Shown here one piece after another: positions 48,128 through 60,191 of a DNA stretch of 64,000 nucleotides. This stretch comes from Edaphochlamys debaryana. Its lineage: Eukaryota; Chlorophyta; Chlorophyceae; Chlamydomonadales. The notes under the pieces were generated by a model. That model saw only the letters and a list, made by a program, of their open reading frames with translations, did not search any database and was not told where the DNA came from. The first letter of the stretch is position 1, and each line of letters starts with the position of its first letter. Both the position numbers and the translations under genes were made by a program. The stretch lies in NCBI GenBank assembly GCA_016858145.1, contig JAEHOE010000176.1, positions 62,001-126,000 of the forward strand, read 5' to 3'.

Positions 48128-49367
48128 CTGCGAGGAGAGCACACGGGCTGCAAAACGTCTGCACTCGTGGCTGCGCACGCTCGCCTTAGCCTCGGCACAG
48201 TACCTCACCTATGGTGCCAATGGCAAATACACCCCTCCCACCCTCGCTCCCCTTCTCACAGCCAAGGTTTGTCCCCAGCAACCCTTCAAGACCAATAGCT
48301 TTGTCCTTTGCGTGGAGGCGTTAAGAAACCACTGAGCTGCGCTGCAGTCAAGGCTTGCCCCTTTCTGAGGATATGTAGTCGTCAGTGAAGTGATGAAGAG
48401 GCTGTCATGGGATGTGTACGGAAGGGGGCGACGGGGTAGTAGCGGGGGCGACGGGGGGTGCCGGAAGGGTATCGGTCGCAGGTTGCACTACACCTCGACA
48501 CCGTCGCCTCCGAAAGGGCGCAAGTCGGAGGAAGGAGGAGCTCATTCGTCAGCGGGCTCTTAGTCCCCGCTGTCCCCCGCCCGCTCATCAGGGACTTGGA
48601 TCCTGGGGCCCTACGGGAGTGACCACCGGACGCCAAACTCCCACACACGAACTTCGTTTAGAAGAACAACACGTGAGGTAACTGTGCTTGGTCGCAGGGC
48701 CTCCGCGCGCGCAAGCTGTCCGCAAGAGCCATTACGATAAGCGGTGCTCCCGGCGCGCAGGCGCAGGTGGCCTGCATAGCGGCGCGTGGAGCAGAGTGAA
48801 GCATTCTGTCACGTATAGCATCCTTTGACCTTCTTCAGCGCAGGCGCGGGCGACGGGGGTTAAGCGCGATCATGCAAGAGCGGAAGGCCGCGAGCGGTCT
48901 ACAGCGCACCACTCACCGCGCCGACCCCCTCAGCATCTCACCAAACCACATGAAAGCATGCGCCTGCAGCAAGAAGGCCAGAAGTGGTGACCGCGTTCCG
49001 CGAGGTCCGGAATTGCCTTGCAATGCGCTCCGACCAGCCCATCATCCCCCAAGCCCCCGAGCAGCGACACACCTTCGCCACCCATCCCCTCAGCCTAATT
49101 CTGGGGCGCGCGGGGAGCCGCGCGGGCACCTCACCTGCGACCACTGCATCGGGCGCATGGGTTTGCAGCAGTTTTAGCCAAGCCCAACTTTTTCCAGATA
49201 GAGCGGTCTCTCCAGACTCGTCGCCAACATTTTAAAGATGCACCTGTACCGACACATTAGAGAACCCTTTCAGTGAACCCCTCGCCCATGTAAGTCCAGT
49301 TCTTGCCGCTGTCGGCAAACGTGCTTGCTCGGTTCGCGGTCGCTCGCGTTTCCGTAACCCGTCAAAG
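48128..49367. other. Intergenic
   Basis: No gene recognised. It includes the right breakpoint of the AKR2 duplication near 48205. An ORF-poor, less GC-biased stretch follows to the next gene. Confidence 0.5.
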
Positions 49368-50258
49368 ATGAGGCCGATGGGTCGCGCCCTGTGGGTCGTT
49401 CCGGAGGAGGGTGCCGTCATCGATCGCCCTCGCCTTGAGGTCGACAAGCCTCCGCGGAAGTGGTCGACTTGCCCAGCTCCACAAATGTCCGCCCGGCAAG
49501 ACAGCAGCTCCAACGAACCTCCGGCGCCGCCCCCGCCCCCGCCACCGGGGCCGAGACCCAGTGTGGCCCCGGACGACAGCGCTTTTACTGTCACCAGGTA
49601 GCGCGCGCGACCGTCCGCACATGCTGCTCTCGCTGTTAAGGCAGTAGCAGGCCGAGCGCATTGTGGGCTCTTTGTGACCGTGCGCTCTGTGGCTGTCCGC
49701 AGGCGAACCTCACGGGGTGGCACCAGCCGGGACTCCTCCACCGACGCGCAACCGGTGAGCAGGGTATGGGCAATCGCTGGGCAAGTGTCTTCCCCCGGGG
49801 ACTTACCGTAGCAACGGGCAGAACATGGGAAAGCCATCTGGGGACTGGGGAAAAGCAGCCCTGGGGACTGAGGACCCGTGCCGATGCACCTGTGTTGTCG
49901 AGAAGGATGCAGCAGCAGCCTCTCCTCCCGGTACCCTCTTAGCGCTTATCTTGTCCCCCTTCCCCCGTCGCCCTCCCCCTCCCCCCAGATCAACGTGCAG
50001 GAGCTGCAGCGTCGTCTTGCTGCTGCGCAGGCCGCCCGCGCTGCTGCGGAGGAGACCGCCCAGGAGACCGCCCGCGCTACCGCGGAGGCGACTGCCAGGG
50101 CTGAAGAGGCCGCCCGCGCTACGGCGGATGCGACAGCTCGGGCTGAGAAGGCCGAACGCGCTGCTGCCGAGGCGACCGGTGCCATGTACATGACCTGGCT
50201 CGCTGTCGCCGCCGTGGTGGGCGCCATCTTGCTGTATCGTGCATACCTGCTGTGGTAG
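49368..50258 (+). CDS. Coiled-coil protein with proline-rich segment and C-terminal membrane helix, family member 4
   Basis: Three exons, 49368-49597, 49703-49754 and 49989-50258, join in phase (2, 0) to give 183 aa. The N-terminal 90 residues are hydrophilic with a run of seven prolines. Exon 3 begins [20 protein letters not shown], has two 14-residue [18 protein letters not shown] units, then [20 protein letters not shown] and a short RAYLLW tail. Exon 3 is nearly identical to the last exon of member 2 apart from repeat number. It is predicted to be tail-anchored. It is the best-supported complete gene of this family because all splice phases agree. Function unknown. Confidence 0.65.
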
Positions 50259-50690
50259 GGCAGGTTGGGACCCGCGGGAGATTGAGCAGGGCGTGAGGAG
50301 GAGCTCACTGGCTGAGGGGATAATTGCCTGAGTTGAACATCTCTCGTGGTGGTGGTGGCAGCGGTCATGGACAGCGCGCGAGCGTAGGGACGTTGGAAGC
50401 GGGCAAGGGCAAAGGTCTCTGCCTCACCGGGCAGAGATGCAAGTGCCACGCCGGGGCCCGGGTTTGGGACCGCTTGCAATAGGCATTGGTGTTGTCGGTG
50501 TTCTTGACGTACCGACCTGGCGTCATTTCAGACGGCCCACACTGGGGAAATGTAGGGTTGGCGAAGGCCTGATTGGGGTCCAGGTCCGTCTACACTGGAG
50601 GGAGATAGTCAGCTTTTTGAATTTCTCCTCTTGCTGAAGCTGCTGGGCCCGCCGCGCTGGAGCGGCCGCCGGCGTGGAACCAGGCTGAGG
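50259..50690. repeat. Duplicated segment matching 42889-43320
   Basis: About 400 bases downstream of members 2 and 4 are almost identical, including CATCTCTCGTGGTGGTGGTG and the following block to the truncated member 3 copy. The offset is about 7.37 kb. It marks one arm of the segmental duplication. Confidence 0.9.
50625..50689 (+). pseudogene. Fragment of family member 3
   Basis: CTCCTCTTGCTGAAGCTGCT and the next 45 bases match 43255-43319, then similarity stops after CAGGCTGAG. The coiled coil and the membrane segment are missing, so this is a remnant. Confidence 0.75.
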
Positions 50691-52685
50691 GTCGCCGGCC
50701 GTGGAACCGGGCTGAGATGGGTCGCTGTGCGTTCAGCGCTGTGACCCCAGGGGGGTCCTTCGTTGTAAACACACCGAGGACTGAGGGCCCAAATAGCAGC
50801 GGCAGCGGATGGGAGACGGACACATAATTTTTCGATCTTTGAAGCGGTCCCCGCTTGTCGATTTTTGAAGCATGTGCTCGTGCACCTAACCCAACCGGCC
50901 AAGTCCGGCATGGCGGGGTTGCGTTCCAGTGCTGTAAGGCGTAGCGCTTGATCGCGCGGCCCCAGTGCTGCCCAGCCTCGTGGGGTTTGGGGCTCAGCCC
51001 GTATCCCTGTTCTGAGGAGGACAGACCCCCTTGTTGTAATAGATGGACCGGTAGATAGACGAGGGCTGGTTGAGGGCTTGAGGCTGGCGGTTGGCCCGCG
51101 CCCTCATGCGTCCGCGGACATCGGACCCAGACGCATGGCCGGCATGGCCGGATAGGCTGGGCGGGCTTATGCGCACATTGGCCGTGCACGTGGGGCTGGG
51201 CGCAGCAGTGCATGGTCCTTGCATGGGGTAGCTACGCTGGCGTACATTGGGCAAGCTAGGGTGGAACAGTGGGATGGACCTGAATGACAGGGCGCATGGC
51301 AACATTTGCTTGCCAAGTTGCCATTGAAGCCCCTGCACAGGAAAAGGGGTCGGGTGCGCACTAGTGAGGTGCTGTGGGGTCAGGTGCGGTGTGGTGGGTT
51401 GTGCGAGTACTTAGTGCCTGGTACTGTGCCTAGACTGGGCCCTAGACTGGGCCGATACTGGTCTCGTCGATCACATACAGCCAGCGCAGGGTCGATAACT
51501 TTCCCTGCTCTCAATCATAAGCACTGGTGAGGACAAACAAGAGGGTCTGGAGGGTTATCATAGAAAGGCCTGTGACGCGTAGCCGCCTATGAACGTGGAA
51601 CCCTTCTTGGGGTTGAAAGTTCATGGCCAGCAACGATCTCGGGCTGGTGCAGGGCTGCTGGGGGAAAGGGGAGGGCCGGGACCGCAGCTACGCCAGCAGG
51701 GACCGCCGAGCAGACCCGCTTACGTCATTGTTTACCTTGGAGCAGCAGTGGGAGGTCCTCCGCTTCTGGCTCGCCATTGGCCGAGCCCGCCCGCGAGCCC
51801 GACGCCCGCTTAGCTAGCCCTCGCGCCCCCACGCTCCACGGAGCTGAACCTGTGGGTCACGAAGGTCTAGAGGGTCTGACGGAGTTGAGCCGCTGCAACG
51901 CACTTCTGCCGCCTCTGTCCCCTGTCTCGCCGGGGGCCTCGACACCAGGAGCCAGGGAAGTACCGTTTGCGCAGCAAAGCACATTGCTGGCACCCTGCCT
52001 TCTTCGCTCGCGTTGCGGCAGCGGCTACGTCGACGCGCTCAGCTGCATCCCCGTTCGTCGTCGTCCGCACCACGCTGCACGGCCCCTGCGAGCACAGAAC
52101 CCCAACCAGCCGTCGGAATCAGGGGCTGCTTAGCTGCGTTGTGCCGGTCTTAAGAGGCTGCCAGCCGGAGAGTAGTCCGCATGGAGTCGTGGACAGTCAA
52201 TGTTGCAGATCCGGGATCGCCAGCACCCGGCATCGCCGCGTCTCCTCCCTACTCCTCAGGCCCCAGGCAAAGCACGTCAGGCCTTGGTCTGCCCCTCCGC
52301 TCACACCTGTCCGGCCCGAACCCCCACAACTCGGGGCTTGCGCCATGCTCCCAGCGGCTCAGCGCCTCGATTCTTGAACCCCAACCCCAACCCCAGTCAT
52401 TTGCGTCAACATCGGGTATCAGTGCTAAGTTCGCGTGGCGAACCCCGCCGTCAGGCATCGTTTTGACACGGCCCACCGCTCGGGCTGGGCCTGCTCTTCC
52501 CTTGTTACCATCCCTCCAGCCTTCCGGCTTCCCTTGCCCCCCTGCGCTCCTACCGCGGCCCCCCTTCGCAACCGCCCGGCGCTCCCCGCACGCCAGCCCT
52601 CCGCCGGCTGCTCCTCGCGCCAAGCCGCTGGCAGCTCCGCCCTCCTCCTCGCCCTCCTGCTTGTGCTCGCCTCAAAGCTTACGGC
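50691..52685. other. Intergenic, right part duplicated from the AKR2 region
   Basis: No exon recognised in 50691-52118. From about 52119 to 52685 it matches 44301-44946 with scattered changes, including AACCCCAACCCCAACCCCAG, and forms the region downstream of the intact AKR2 gene. Confidence 0.55.
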
Positions 52686-55600
52686 TTACGCCTTGGCCTC
52701 CTCCTCCTTCTTCTCCTCCTCCTTGTCCTCCGCCCCGGCCTTGAGCGCGGCGATCACGTCCGCCTGCTCGTTCAGCTCAGCCACCTCCAGGGCAGTCTTG
52801 CCGTCCAGGTTCTTGGCCGAGCGGTCGGCGCCGCTGCGGGCGGAGGCAAGTGCGCGGGATCGGGAGCAGGTCAAGCTTGGGTTGAAGTGGGGGTGTTGAG
52901 GTGGCTCCGGCTCCCCCTGACTGCGTGCTGCTTGCTCGTGGGAGCGGGCTATCGTTCGGCCGCTGCGCCCTTGCGGGACCTGCAACCACCGTATGCCGTA
53001 TGCGGTATTCTGGCACCTGGATGCCACTGCCCGGTAGCCTGCCCCCGCTGCCTCCTACCCGCTGTCCCCCGCCTGCCCAAGCTGCATCAACAGCCCAACC
53101 GGACCCCTCCTGCACCCTACCCTCGTCACATCCTGCTCCCCTCCCACCGCATGCACGCCCCCTCCCTTCCTGTGCCCCGCCCCCCTGTGCAGCCGCTGCC
53201 CTCCCCCCGCCCCGCCCCACCTGTCCAAGAGCAGCTTGACGCTCTCCGCCTGCCCGTAGCCGGCCGCGTAGTGCAGCGCCGTGTTCTGGTTGGTGTCCAC
53301 GGCATCCAGCTTGGCCTGAGGGGCAAGCAGGAAGGCACGATCGAAGGTTGAGAAGGCACGTGAGGTAATCCCCCGTAGCCTCAGCTTTCGGACCGCCCGG
53401 GCCCCTCGATCCCTCCCGACGCCCGCCCTCCCACCCGGGCCCCGCCCTCTCACCCCCGGCCCCTCCCATCTCCTCCCGCCCCAGGCCCCGCCCCAGGCGC
53501 CGGCTCACCTTGGCCTCCACGAGCACCTTGCAGCACTCGATCTCGCCGTAGCCGGCCGCGAAGTGCAGCGCCGTGCGGCCCTCCTCGTCCGCCTCGTCCA
53601 CGTTGGCGCCCTCCGCCACCAGCCGCTTCAGGAGCTCCACGTCGCCTGGAGGAAGGGGGAGTGGAAAGGGTAGGGTGGGTGGGGAGCAAGGTAGGGGGCT
53701 CCGCGTTGCGGAGCCCGGTGGCGGCATGTCCCCGTCATCATGGGTCGTGGTGTGGGGGTACGCGGGTGAGCCGGCGGTCGGAGTGGTGTTCTGCGCCTGA
53801 ACGCGCATCTGCAGGTTGCAGGAGAGAATCCGCAAGCAACCGTCTGCAGCTGTCGAGAGCTACGATGGGGGCCATGGGAATCAGCATTGCCTTGCGGCCG
53901 GGGCAGGGCTCCACCCCACACGCTTGAGCGTGCGAGGGGCCTGCATGCCATGCATGCCGGCGGCGTGGCACGGAGATCGCAGCAAGCCAGGGTAGGCACG
54001 GCCAGCCCTGCCCCGTGTGCCGCGGGTCGCTGATGAGGAAAGGTGTTGTCGGGGATACGCGGCGGTTGCCTCTTTGCGACGCAACCCAGTACACAAGGAG
54101 CTCGCGGGCAGCGCTGCACCCAAGTCATTTGGCTGCTCCTCTGCTGGCCGGGTTCGCTGGCTGTTTGGCTACTCCTCACGCTCTCCGCTGCCCTCTGAAC
54201 CCCCGGCTGCCCCCTGAACCCCCACACCAGACCCCGTGCAGTACCTCCCGCCTCGCTGCCCTGCCCTGAGTAGCCGCAAAACCCACCAACCCCCACGCGC
54301 GCGCTTGCGCTCTCACCCGCGCTGGCTGCCCCGTGCACCGTCTCCTCCACGGCGCCCTCCTCGCCCTCCTCCTCGCCCTCGCCCTCCTCGCCGCCCTCCA
54401 GCCCGGGGAACTCGAACACGCCGCCCATAGCCTTGCCCAGCTTGCTGAGCACCTCGGGGTTGTTCCACATCCTGGGGGGGAGGGGCGGGGGCAGAGAGCG
54501 GAGGTGGGGGAGGGGAGGGAGGCGTCGTTGAGCTGGCGCCGGGGGCGGATTCGTGGGGGAAAAGAGGGAGTTGGGTGACCGAAGGGCGAAGCCGGTAAGC
54601 TTGCTGATGGTGCAGGTTCTTGGGCGGCGCAATGTAAAGGGGGGTGGGGATGAAGGGGGGCCGGCGAAGGGGCCGGTAGAGCAGTCGCCAGCGTGCTGCG
54701 GACTGGCTCGGGGTTCCGGCTCAAGGCTGCCCCGCCCCAACTCTGCGCTGTTGCCTGCACATTAGCCCCACTCTTTGTCCGCTTCCCCTCGTTCGACCCC
54801 GCTGATGCGGCTGCAGCCCCGCTCGCTGCGACCCAAGCCGGGAGTCCCGGGACCCTGTGCGCTGCCCCTGCTGCTGCTGAGCTTGTTGGGCTGCGGAGCC
54901 CTCCTTGAGCCCTCGCGAGCCCTCCTCGAGCTGCTCACTTCATCATGGCCGCGGGGCCGGCGGACTCCAGCTCGTCCAGAATGGGCTTCAGCTCGGGGTC
55001 ATCCTTCAGACCCTTGAGCGCCTCCTCCACCTTCGTCTTGTACTCGGGGTCCTGCATCGAGCGCATCATGTTGGCCATGTTCGGGTCGGCCTGCGCAGGG
55101 GGTGGGAGCCGGGGTAGCAGTGTCAAGTGGTGCGAAGCGATGCAAGAGCAGCACAGAAGTCGTGGGGTTTGACAGTAGCTCGGCCGGGGGACCGCTGGGC
55201 TGCTGATAGGTGCGGGTACTCGCGAGAGGGGTTTGGGCCCCCTCGACCGACAGCCGCTGCCAGAGCCTCGCCTCATTCCCCCGCGCTCCGCCACCGGGTA
55301 CTTGCCTCGATGATGCTCTTGCCGAGCTTCTCAGCCATCTGCATGAAGCCGGGGTTCTGGAACATGCCCTGCATAGCCTCCATGTACTTGGAGGGGTCGA
55401 AGTTGGGCGGGAACATACCCGGCGGCATGCCAGGGGGCATCCCGGGCATGCCAGGCATACCAGCGGGCATCCCAGGCATACCGGGCATCCCAGGCATCCC
55501 CGGCATACCAGGCATCCCGGGCATCCCCGGCATCCCTGCGAGTTATGAATCCGAGGGTCGCGCGTCAAGGAGGCCGGGGTAGATCTTCCGACGTCAATTG

Positions 55601-55999
55601 CTTGGCGCAGCAGAACCCTGTTTGACAAACTCACCCGCAGCGCGCGCCTCGCCGCCCGGGGCGCCTGGGGCGCCAGGGGCACCGCCCATCATAGCACCGA
55701 AGCTCTCCTGCATCTGCTTGGCGATCTCCTTGAACGAGGGATCGTTAGCAATCTGCTCAGCCATCTGCTTGATGGACGGGTCCTGCGAGGAGAGCACACG
55801 GGATGCAAATCGTCTTGCACTCGCGGCTGCGCACGCTCGCCCCAGCCTCGGCACAGCACGAGGTTCTCTATGAAGGGACAGTGAGCACGCGCCACTGACT
55901 CACATTCAGGGCCTGCTGCAGAGCCGAGAAATCGAACGCGCCACCGGGGCCACCAGGGCCACCCGGACCGCCAGGGCCACCAGGCATTCCAGGGAACAT
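52686..55999 (-). CDS. AKR2: AKR2-type ankyrin-repeat chaperone for membrane protein targeting
   Basis: Eight exons encode 386 aa: 55999-55904, 55782-55635, 55535-55306, 55090-54939, 54471-54317, 53645-53509, 53315-53221 and 52833-52686. It begins [14 protein letters not shown], then [12 protein letters not shown] and [17 protein letters not shown], then a Met-Pro-Gly repeat. STI1-like helices follow ([40 protein letters not shown]), then [15 protein letters not shown], an acidic stretch, and ankyrin repeats ([48 protein letters not shown]). The order matches Arabidopsis AKR2A, a cytosolic factor that binds membrane segments of outer-envelope and some tail-anchored proteins and delivers them to chloroplast or peroxisome. 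Exon 3 ends GAG followed by GCAAGT, a GC donor required by phase. A broken copy lies about 7.7 kb to the left. Confidence 0.92.
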
Positions 56000-57998
56000 T
56001 TTGGCGCTGGGGTAGTGACTACAGACGCGCTAGGCAGAGGGAGTAGCCGCGGGCAAGGGGCTCAACCCGTGTGGGGCCGAGGTCATATGCGGCATGCGGC
56101 GCCCGGCTGATGCAACGCCCACACCGCTTCCTCCTGCACTCCGCCTTGCAGGCGTACACATTGCATCTGTACGCGCCTGGTGGGCAACAGCTGGGCGCGC
56201 CGAGTGACGAGCGACCACCAACGAAGCTTCGATTCGCGCCTTCCAAACCCCTCCCCTCCCCTCCGCTCCCCTCCGTCCGTCCCCGCCGCCGCGGCTGTGC
56301 TGCCCTTGCCTTGGTCCCAGCCTGTGCTCACGCGGCGCTGCGCCTTCTCGTGTAACCCCACGGCACACCGGCAGAGGGCAGACACCACCGGCAGGGGACC
56401 AGGCCCTGCTGCCTAAGCTACTTGGGCCAAGTGCTTCATGCCATACGCGTGCAGGACCTCCAGGTCTGTCCGAGGTGAAGGGTCCACGTGCCTCCGTAGA
56501 GAAGCAGGCAGCCTCAGGGGCGGAGGGGCCTCTGGACCTGTCTAGCCTGTGAGTTGGAACCCGGCATTCCAATGCCTTCCACTGCACTTACATCCTGGCG
56601 AGACACGGCACGGGCATCGTCTTCAACTCCACGTACCGGTACTGCGCCACCACGATCTTGGCCTCCATAGCCAGCCAGCTCCAACCACGCCGGAGCACCC
56701 AAACGTACAATGCGAGCGCCGCAAAGCACCCCTAGCATACAAACTGTGCTGCTCTCCCTCGTCCCATGACAAGACCCAAGATCTGTTGAACCCCTCTCTG
56801 CCCGTCACCAGAAGCCGCCGGCCAAACCTGGTACCCTTGCCCATAGTTCTACTCCCAGTGCCCCTTGCCCCCAAACGGACTTGTTTCTTCGCGACCACCA
56901 GCGCTTGTGCTGCCCAAGCAAGCCGACCGACTGCAAAGCGAAAGAACTGCTATCCGGTAGCCGCTAGGAACCAAAGGCTGGTTCCTGACAGTACCTAACG
57001 TAAGATGACAACAAGCACAACATCTGCGCGTTCACGAATCCCACTCAACCTGCGGCGCCCTTGCTGGCCGCGTTGTGTGTCGAGCTCGCGAGCCCAAAGC
57101 GAGCTCCACGAAAGCGCAACTCAGAATGAAGCATCCCTACAATACAAGACGCCCGCGCAACGGCGTCTCTCTCAGTCCCCTCTAGCCCTCATTCAAAGAT
57201 GCCCGCATCCCCTGTCAGCACCTCCTGCCCCTGCATGGGCATGGATAACGCTCTCGCGTCTCTCTCCACCGCCGGGCCCAAGTTCCGCAGCCCTCCCGGG
57301 CGGAGCGCATATACGTTCTGCGCCCCGCCAGCAGCATCCGGCGTCCCACAGACGCGGTACAATTTCCGTTGCCCTCTCCGCTGTCGGCCGAGCTGCCCCG
57401 TTGCGATCCTGCCCGGGCAGAGGCCGCGGCAGCTACCGCCGCGGATCCCTGGGCCCCGGCTGCTCCGAGCGCCGCGCGCCACTCAGCATGCAGGGCACGG
57501 GCCGCATGCAAGCCAGCCAGCCAGCCCCAGCAGCGCCCTCCGCCGCGTCGCGGCTCGCCACCCTGGCCGCACTCGCCGCCTCCGTCCGCCCGCTTCCGTG
57601 GGCGCCTGCTGCCCCTTCCCGGCCGGCTGCGTCCTCGCCCCCACGGTGTGCTGTGCCCCGTGCCCCGTGCCCCGGCCGTGCCGTGCCCCGGCCGTGTGGT
57701 GCGTGGCCAGGACCCCGCTGCTGCTGGCCCATCCGCGTTTTGACCAGACGGCTGCTGCCTCCCGCTTCCAAGGGCGCATCCCCGCCTGCGCGCTGCATCG
57801 CTGGGCCACACCAGGGGCCCCACGGCGCGGCACGGACGCACCGCGCCGACAGCAGCAGCTCCCGCCTCTGCCTGCCGCCTCCGCCTCCACATCCCGCTCG
57901 GCTGGCTGCCCTCCGCCCCGCCTTCCGCCGCCTCCGCCGTCCACCTCGCAGGGCCGCAAGCGCGGCAGCGCAGCAGCGCGGTAGCGCTAGCGGCTCGC
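56000..57998. other. Intergenic, one weak exon candidate
   Basis: No recognised gene between the AKR2 start and the RING ligase 3' end. Long open frames at 57000-58000 occur on several frames of both strands and look like composition effects; the stretch 57640-57710 has CCCGTGCCCCGGCCGTG-type repeats. One better candidate is described separately at 56592-56668. Confidence 0.45.
56592..56668 (-). CDS. Possible first exon of a small unrecognised gene
   Basis: ATG at 56668 opens a 25-codon frame (MEAKIVVAQYRYVELKTMPV, then PCLAR) ending in AT followed by a perfect GTAAGT donor. The peptide looks protein-like rather than low-complexity. A CACAG acceptor at 56547 would continue the frame into a roughly 170-codon open stretch, but that intron would be only 45 bases, shorter than any other here. 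I recognise no family. Confidence 0.25.
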
Positions 57999-60191
57999 TC
58001 AAGACGCCGCCGTCACGCCTGCCCCCGCGGCTGGCTTGCTGTTGATCTTGATATGTAGAAGCGACTCGATCTCATTGCGGCAGATGGGGCACTTGTTGGT
58101 CTGGGTCTTGAGCGCGGAGGCGCAGGCGTGGCACATGCACATGTGGCGGCAGGGCAGCGCCGTGGTGTCGCGGGGGGCCGACATGCAGATGACGCACTCG
58201 TTGCCGTCCACGTCCTCGTAACCGTCGGCCGTGGTCCCGTTGGCACCCTTCTGTTCCATGCCGTAGATCTCCTGCGGAGCGGGATGGCGGGGAGTGGGGA
58301 GCGGGGACCAGGGTGGAGAGGTGGAGGGGAGCGGGGTTGAGGGGACGAGGGGCGCCGCACGTAGGCAAAAGGGAGGCCCCAGCAAGCGCTCGCGCGAGCG
58401 CCTGTGTTCCAAATGCCCGTGTAGGCACCTCTCCCCCCCCCCGTCACGCGTCGTAACCTCAGCTCCAGATCCCAGCCCCCAGGCCCAGGACCGCAGGACG
58501 GCCCCCCACCTGCAGCTCGTACGCCGTCCCCTTGACCCAGATCTTCTGCTTGATCACCCGCAGCCCCCAGCTGCCGTCGTCCTCCTTGATCAATTTGGCG
58601 TACGTGGTCTGGCTCTGCACCCACTGCGGCAGCTCACACCCCGCCTCCAGCCCCTCCAGCATCCGCGCGCCGTCCGCCGAAGAGCCCGCGGCCCCTGCAG
58701 GGAACGGACAAGGGGGAGGATATGTGAGGCAACGGGAGGGCACTCGGAGGTTCACATCGGTGACCGACTGAAGCCACAACTATCCGCCGGCTGCTTCAGC
58801 AAAGAGAGCGAGAATGGACGCGCTGCCCCCCACGACCCTGGAAAAGACGTAGCGCACTGACCGACCGCGCTGTTATTCGACGCGGAGCCAGGGGGGGGCG
58901 CATCATAGCAGGAGGGAGCCCGTGCACGAGACCCCTCGCACCTGCCGGGGTGGGGTCCTCCAGCACAGCCTCCAAGCGGATAATGACCGGGAATGTGTCG
59001 TTCGAGACCGAGGTCAGGTCCCGGGCCGAGGCGCGGACCGTGTTGACCACGTGCGAGGCGCCGCCGGGGGTAGCGGCGGAGAACTTGTGGTTCAGCTGCA
59101 GTGGAAGTGCGAGGGAGAGGGAAGGAGGAAGGGGAGGGAAAGGGAGGGGTTGGGGCGCCGGGTCTGAAGCGCGGTGGAAGGTGGGACGCTTGCAGGTGCG
59201 GCCCGAGGCCCAGTCCAGGCCCAGAGGCACGTGTCTCGAAGACGCCCCCGCTTCTACCCGATGTCCACACGCATCGCGCCGCGTGATGCATGCATGTTGC
59301 CCATGTCTGCTAACGCTCCATGTGCCTGCGTGGCATGCCCCCGCCCACACGTGCTGCAGCCGTGCCGGCTCACCCCCTTGGGGAAGCTGATCGCAGGCGC
59401 CGGGGGGAAGGGCGAGGTAATTTTGCAGGCCCGCCGCACGTCCTCGTGCGCGCACACGAAGGTCGTGACGCGGCATGGCGCTGAAGCGTCAAAGCTGAAT
59501 GTAATGTTGAACACGCCCGGCTGGCCGGTCGGCGCCAGCGCGAGGGTCGGCTTCTTGAGATTGACCTGGTTGCGGATGGTGGCCGTGGTCTGGCACTCCT
59601 GCGTCGGCACCGGCGGCCGAGGCGGCTGGCCGTACTGGTTCTGCATGTACGGCTGCTGCTGCTGCTGCTGCATGGGCATGGGCACGGGTGGCTGCGCGGG
59701 CGGGAGGCGCGAAGGGGCAAGCGGCGGGGACGAGGGTTGGGGCCGGTTGGGGGCAACGGATAAAGGTGCCGGCCGGAGGTTGAGGCCACGCGCCCGACGG
59801 CCGCAGCCGCGTCAGGGCGAGGCAACCTTGCCCAGCAAACGAGCAGCGCTCGCGCTGCTGCGTTGCCCCCGATGGCGACGGGCGCAATGACCCACCCGAT
59901 ACACCGCTTGGTAGGGCTGTGGCGGGGGTGCTGCTCCATAGTATGAAGGGGTGTTTTGCATCATCACGGGGGGGTACTGCGAGGCAGGGCGGCGTCTCAG
60001 TGCTGAACCCGAAGCGGGGCAGCTTCTCATGGTGCCGCGCCTTACGCCCTCACCTGGCCCATCCCCGTCGGGTAAACCGGAGGAGGTGCATAAGGCTGCG
60101 TCTGATAGTTCGGAGGCGGGGGCGGAGGAGGGGCCTGGCCGTTCTGGCGCCTACGCCCATCGTTATTTTGCGACGACTGCGAGCCTCCCAT
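57999..60191 (-). CDS. LOG2/mahogunin-like RING-type E3 ubiquitin ligase
   Basis: Six exons encode 379 aa: 60191-60054, 59976-59905, 59691-59374, 59095-58942, 58694-58510 and 58271-57999. The C-terminal RING reads CVIC, then [13 protein letters not shown], then KCPIC, a C3HC4 pattern. The preceding domain ([56 protein letters not shown]) matches the MGRN1/LOG2 central domain. The N-terminus starts MGGSQSS, which fits N-myristoylation as known for plant LOG2, and is followed by Pro/Tyr/Gln-rich low complexity. In land plants LOG2 acts at the plasma membrane on amino-acid export partners; the substrate here is unknown. It is divergent from the FIST-domain gene with a 421-base gap. Confidence 0.9.

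Noticed and set aside
57005..58045. Long overlapping open frames on both strands (up to about 346 codons)
   Set aside because: They are Pro/Arg/Ala-rich in all frames, overlap each other, show no family motif and follow directly from high GC content.
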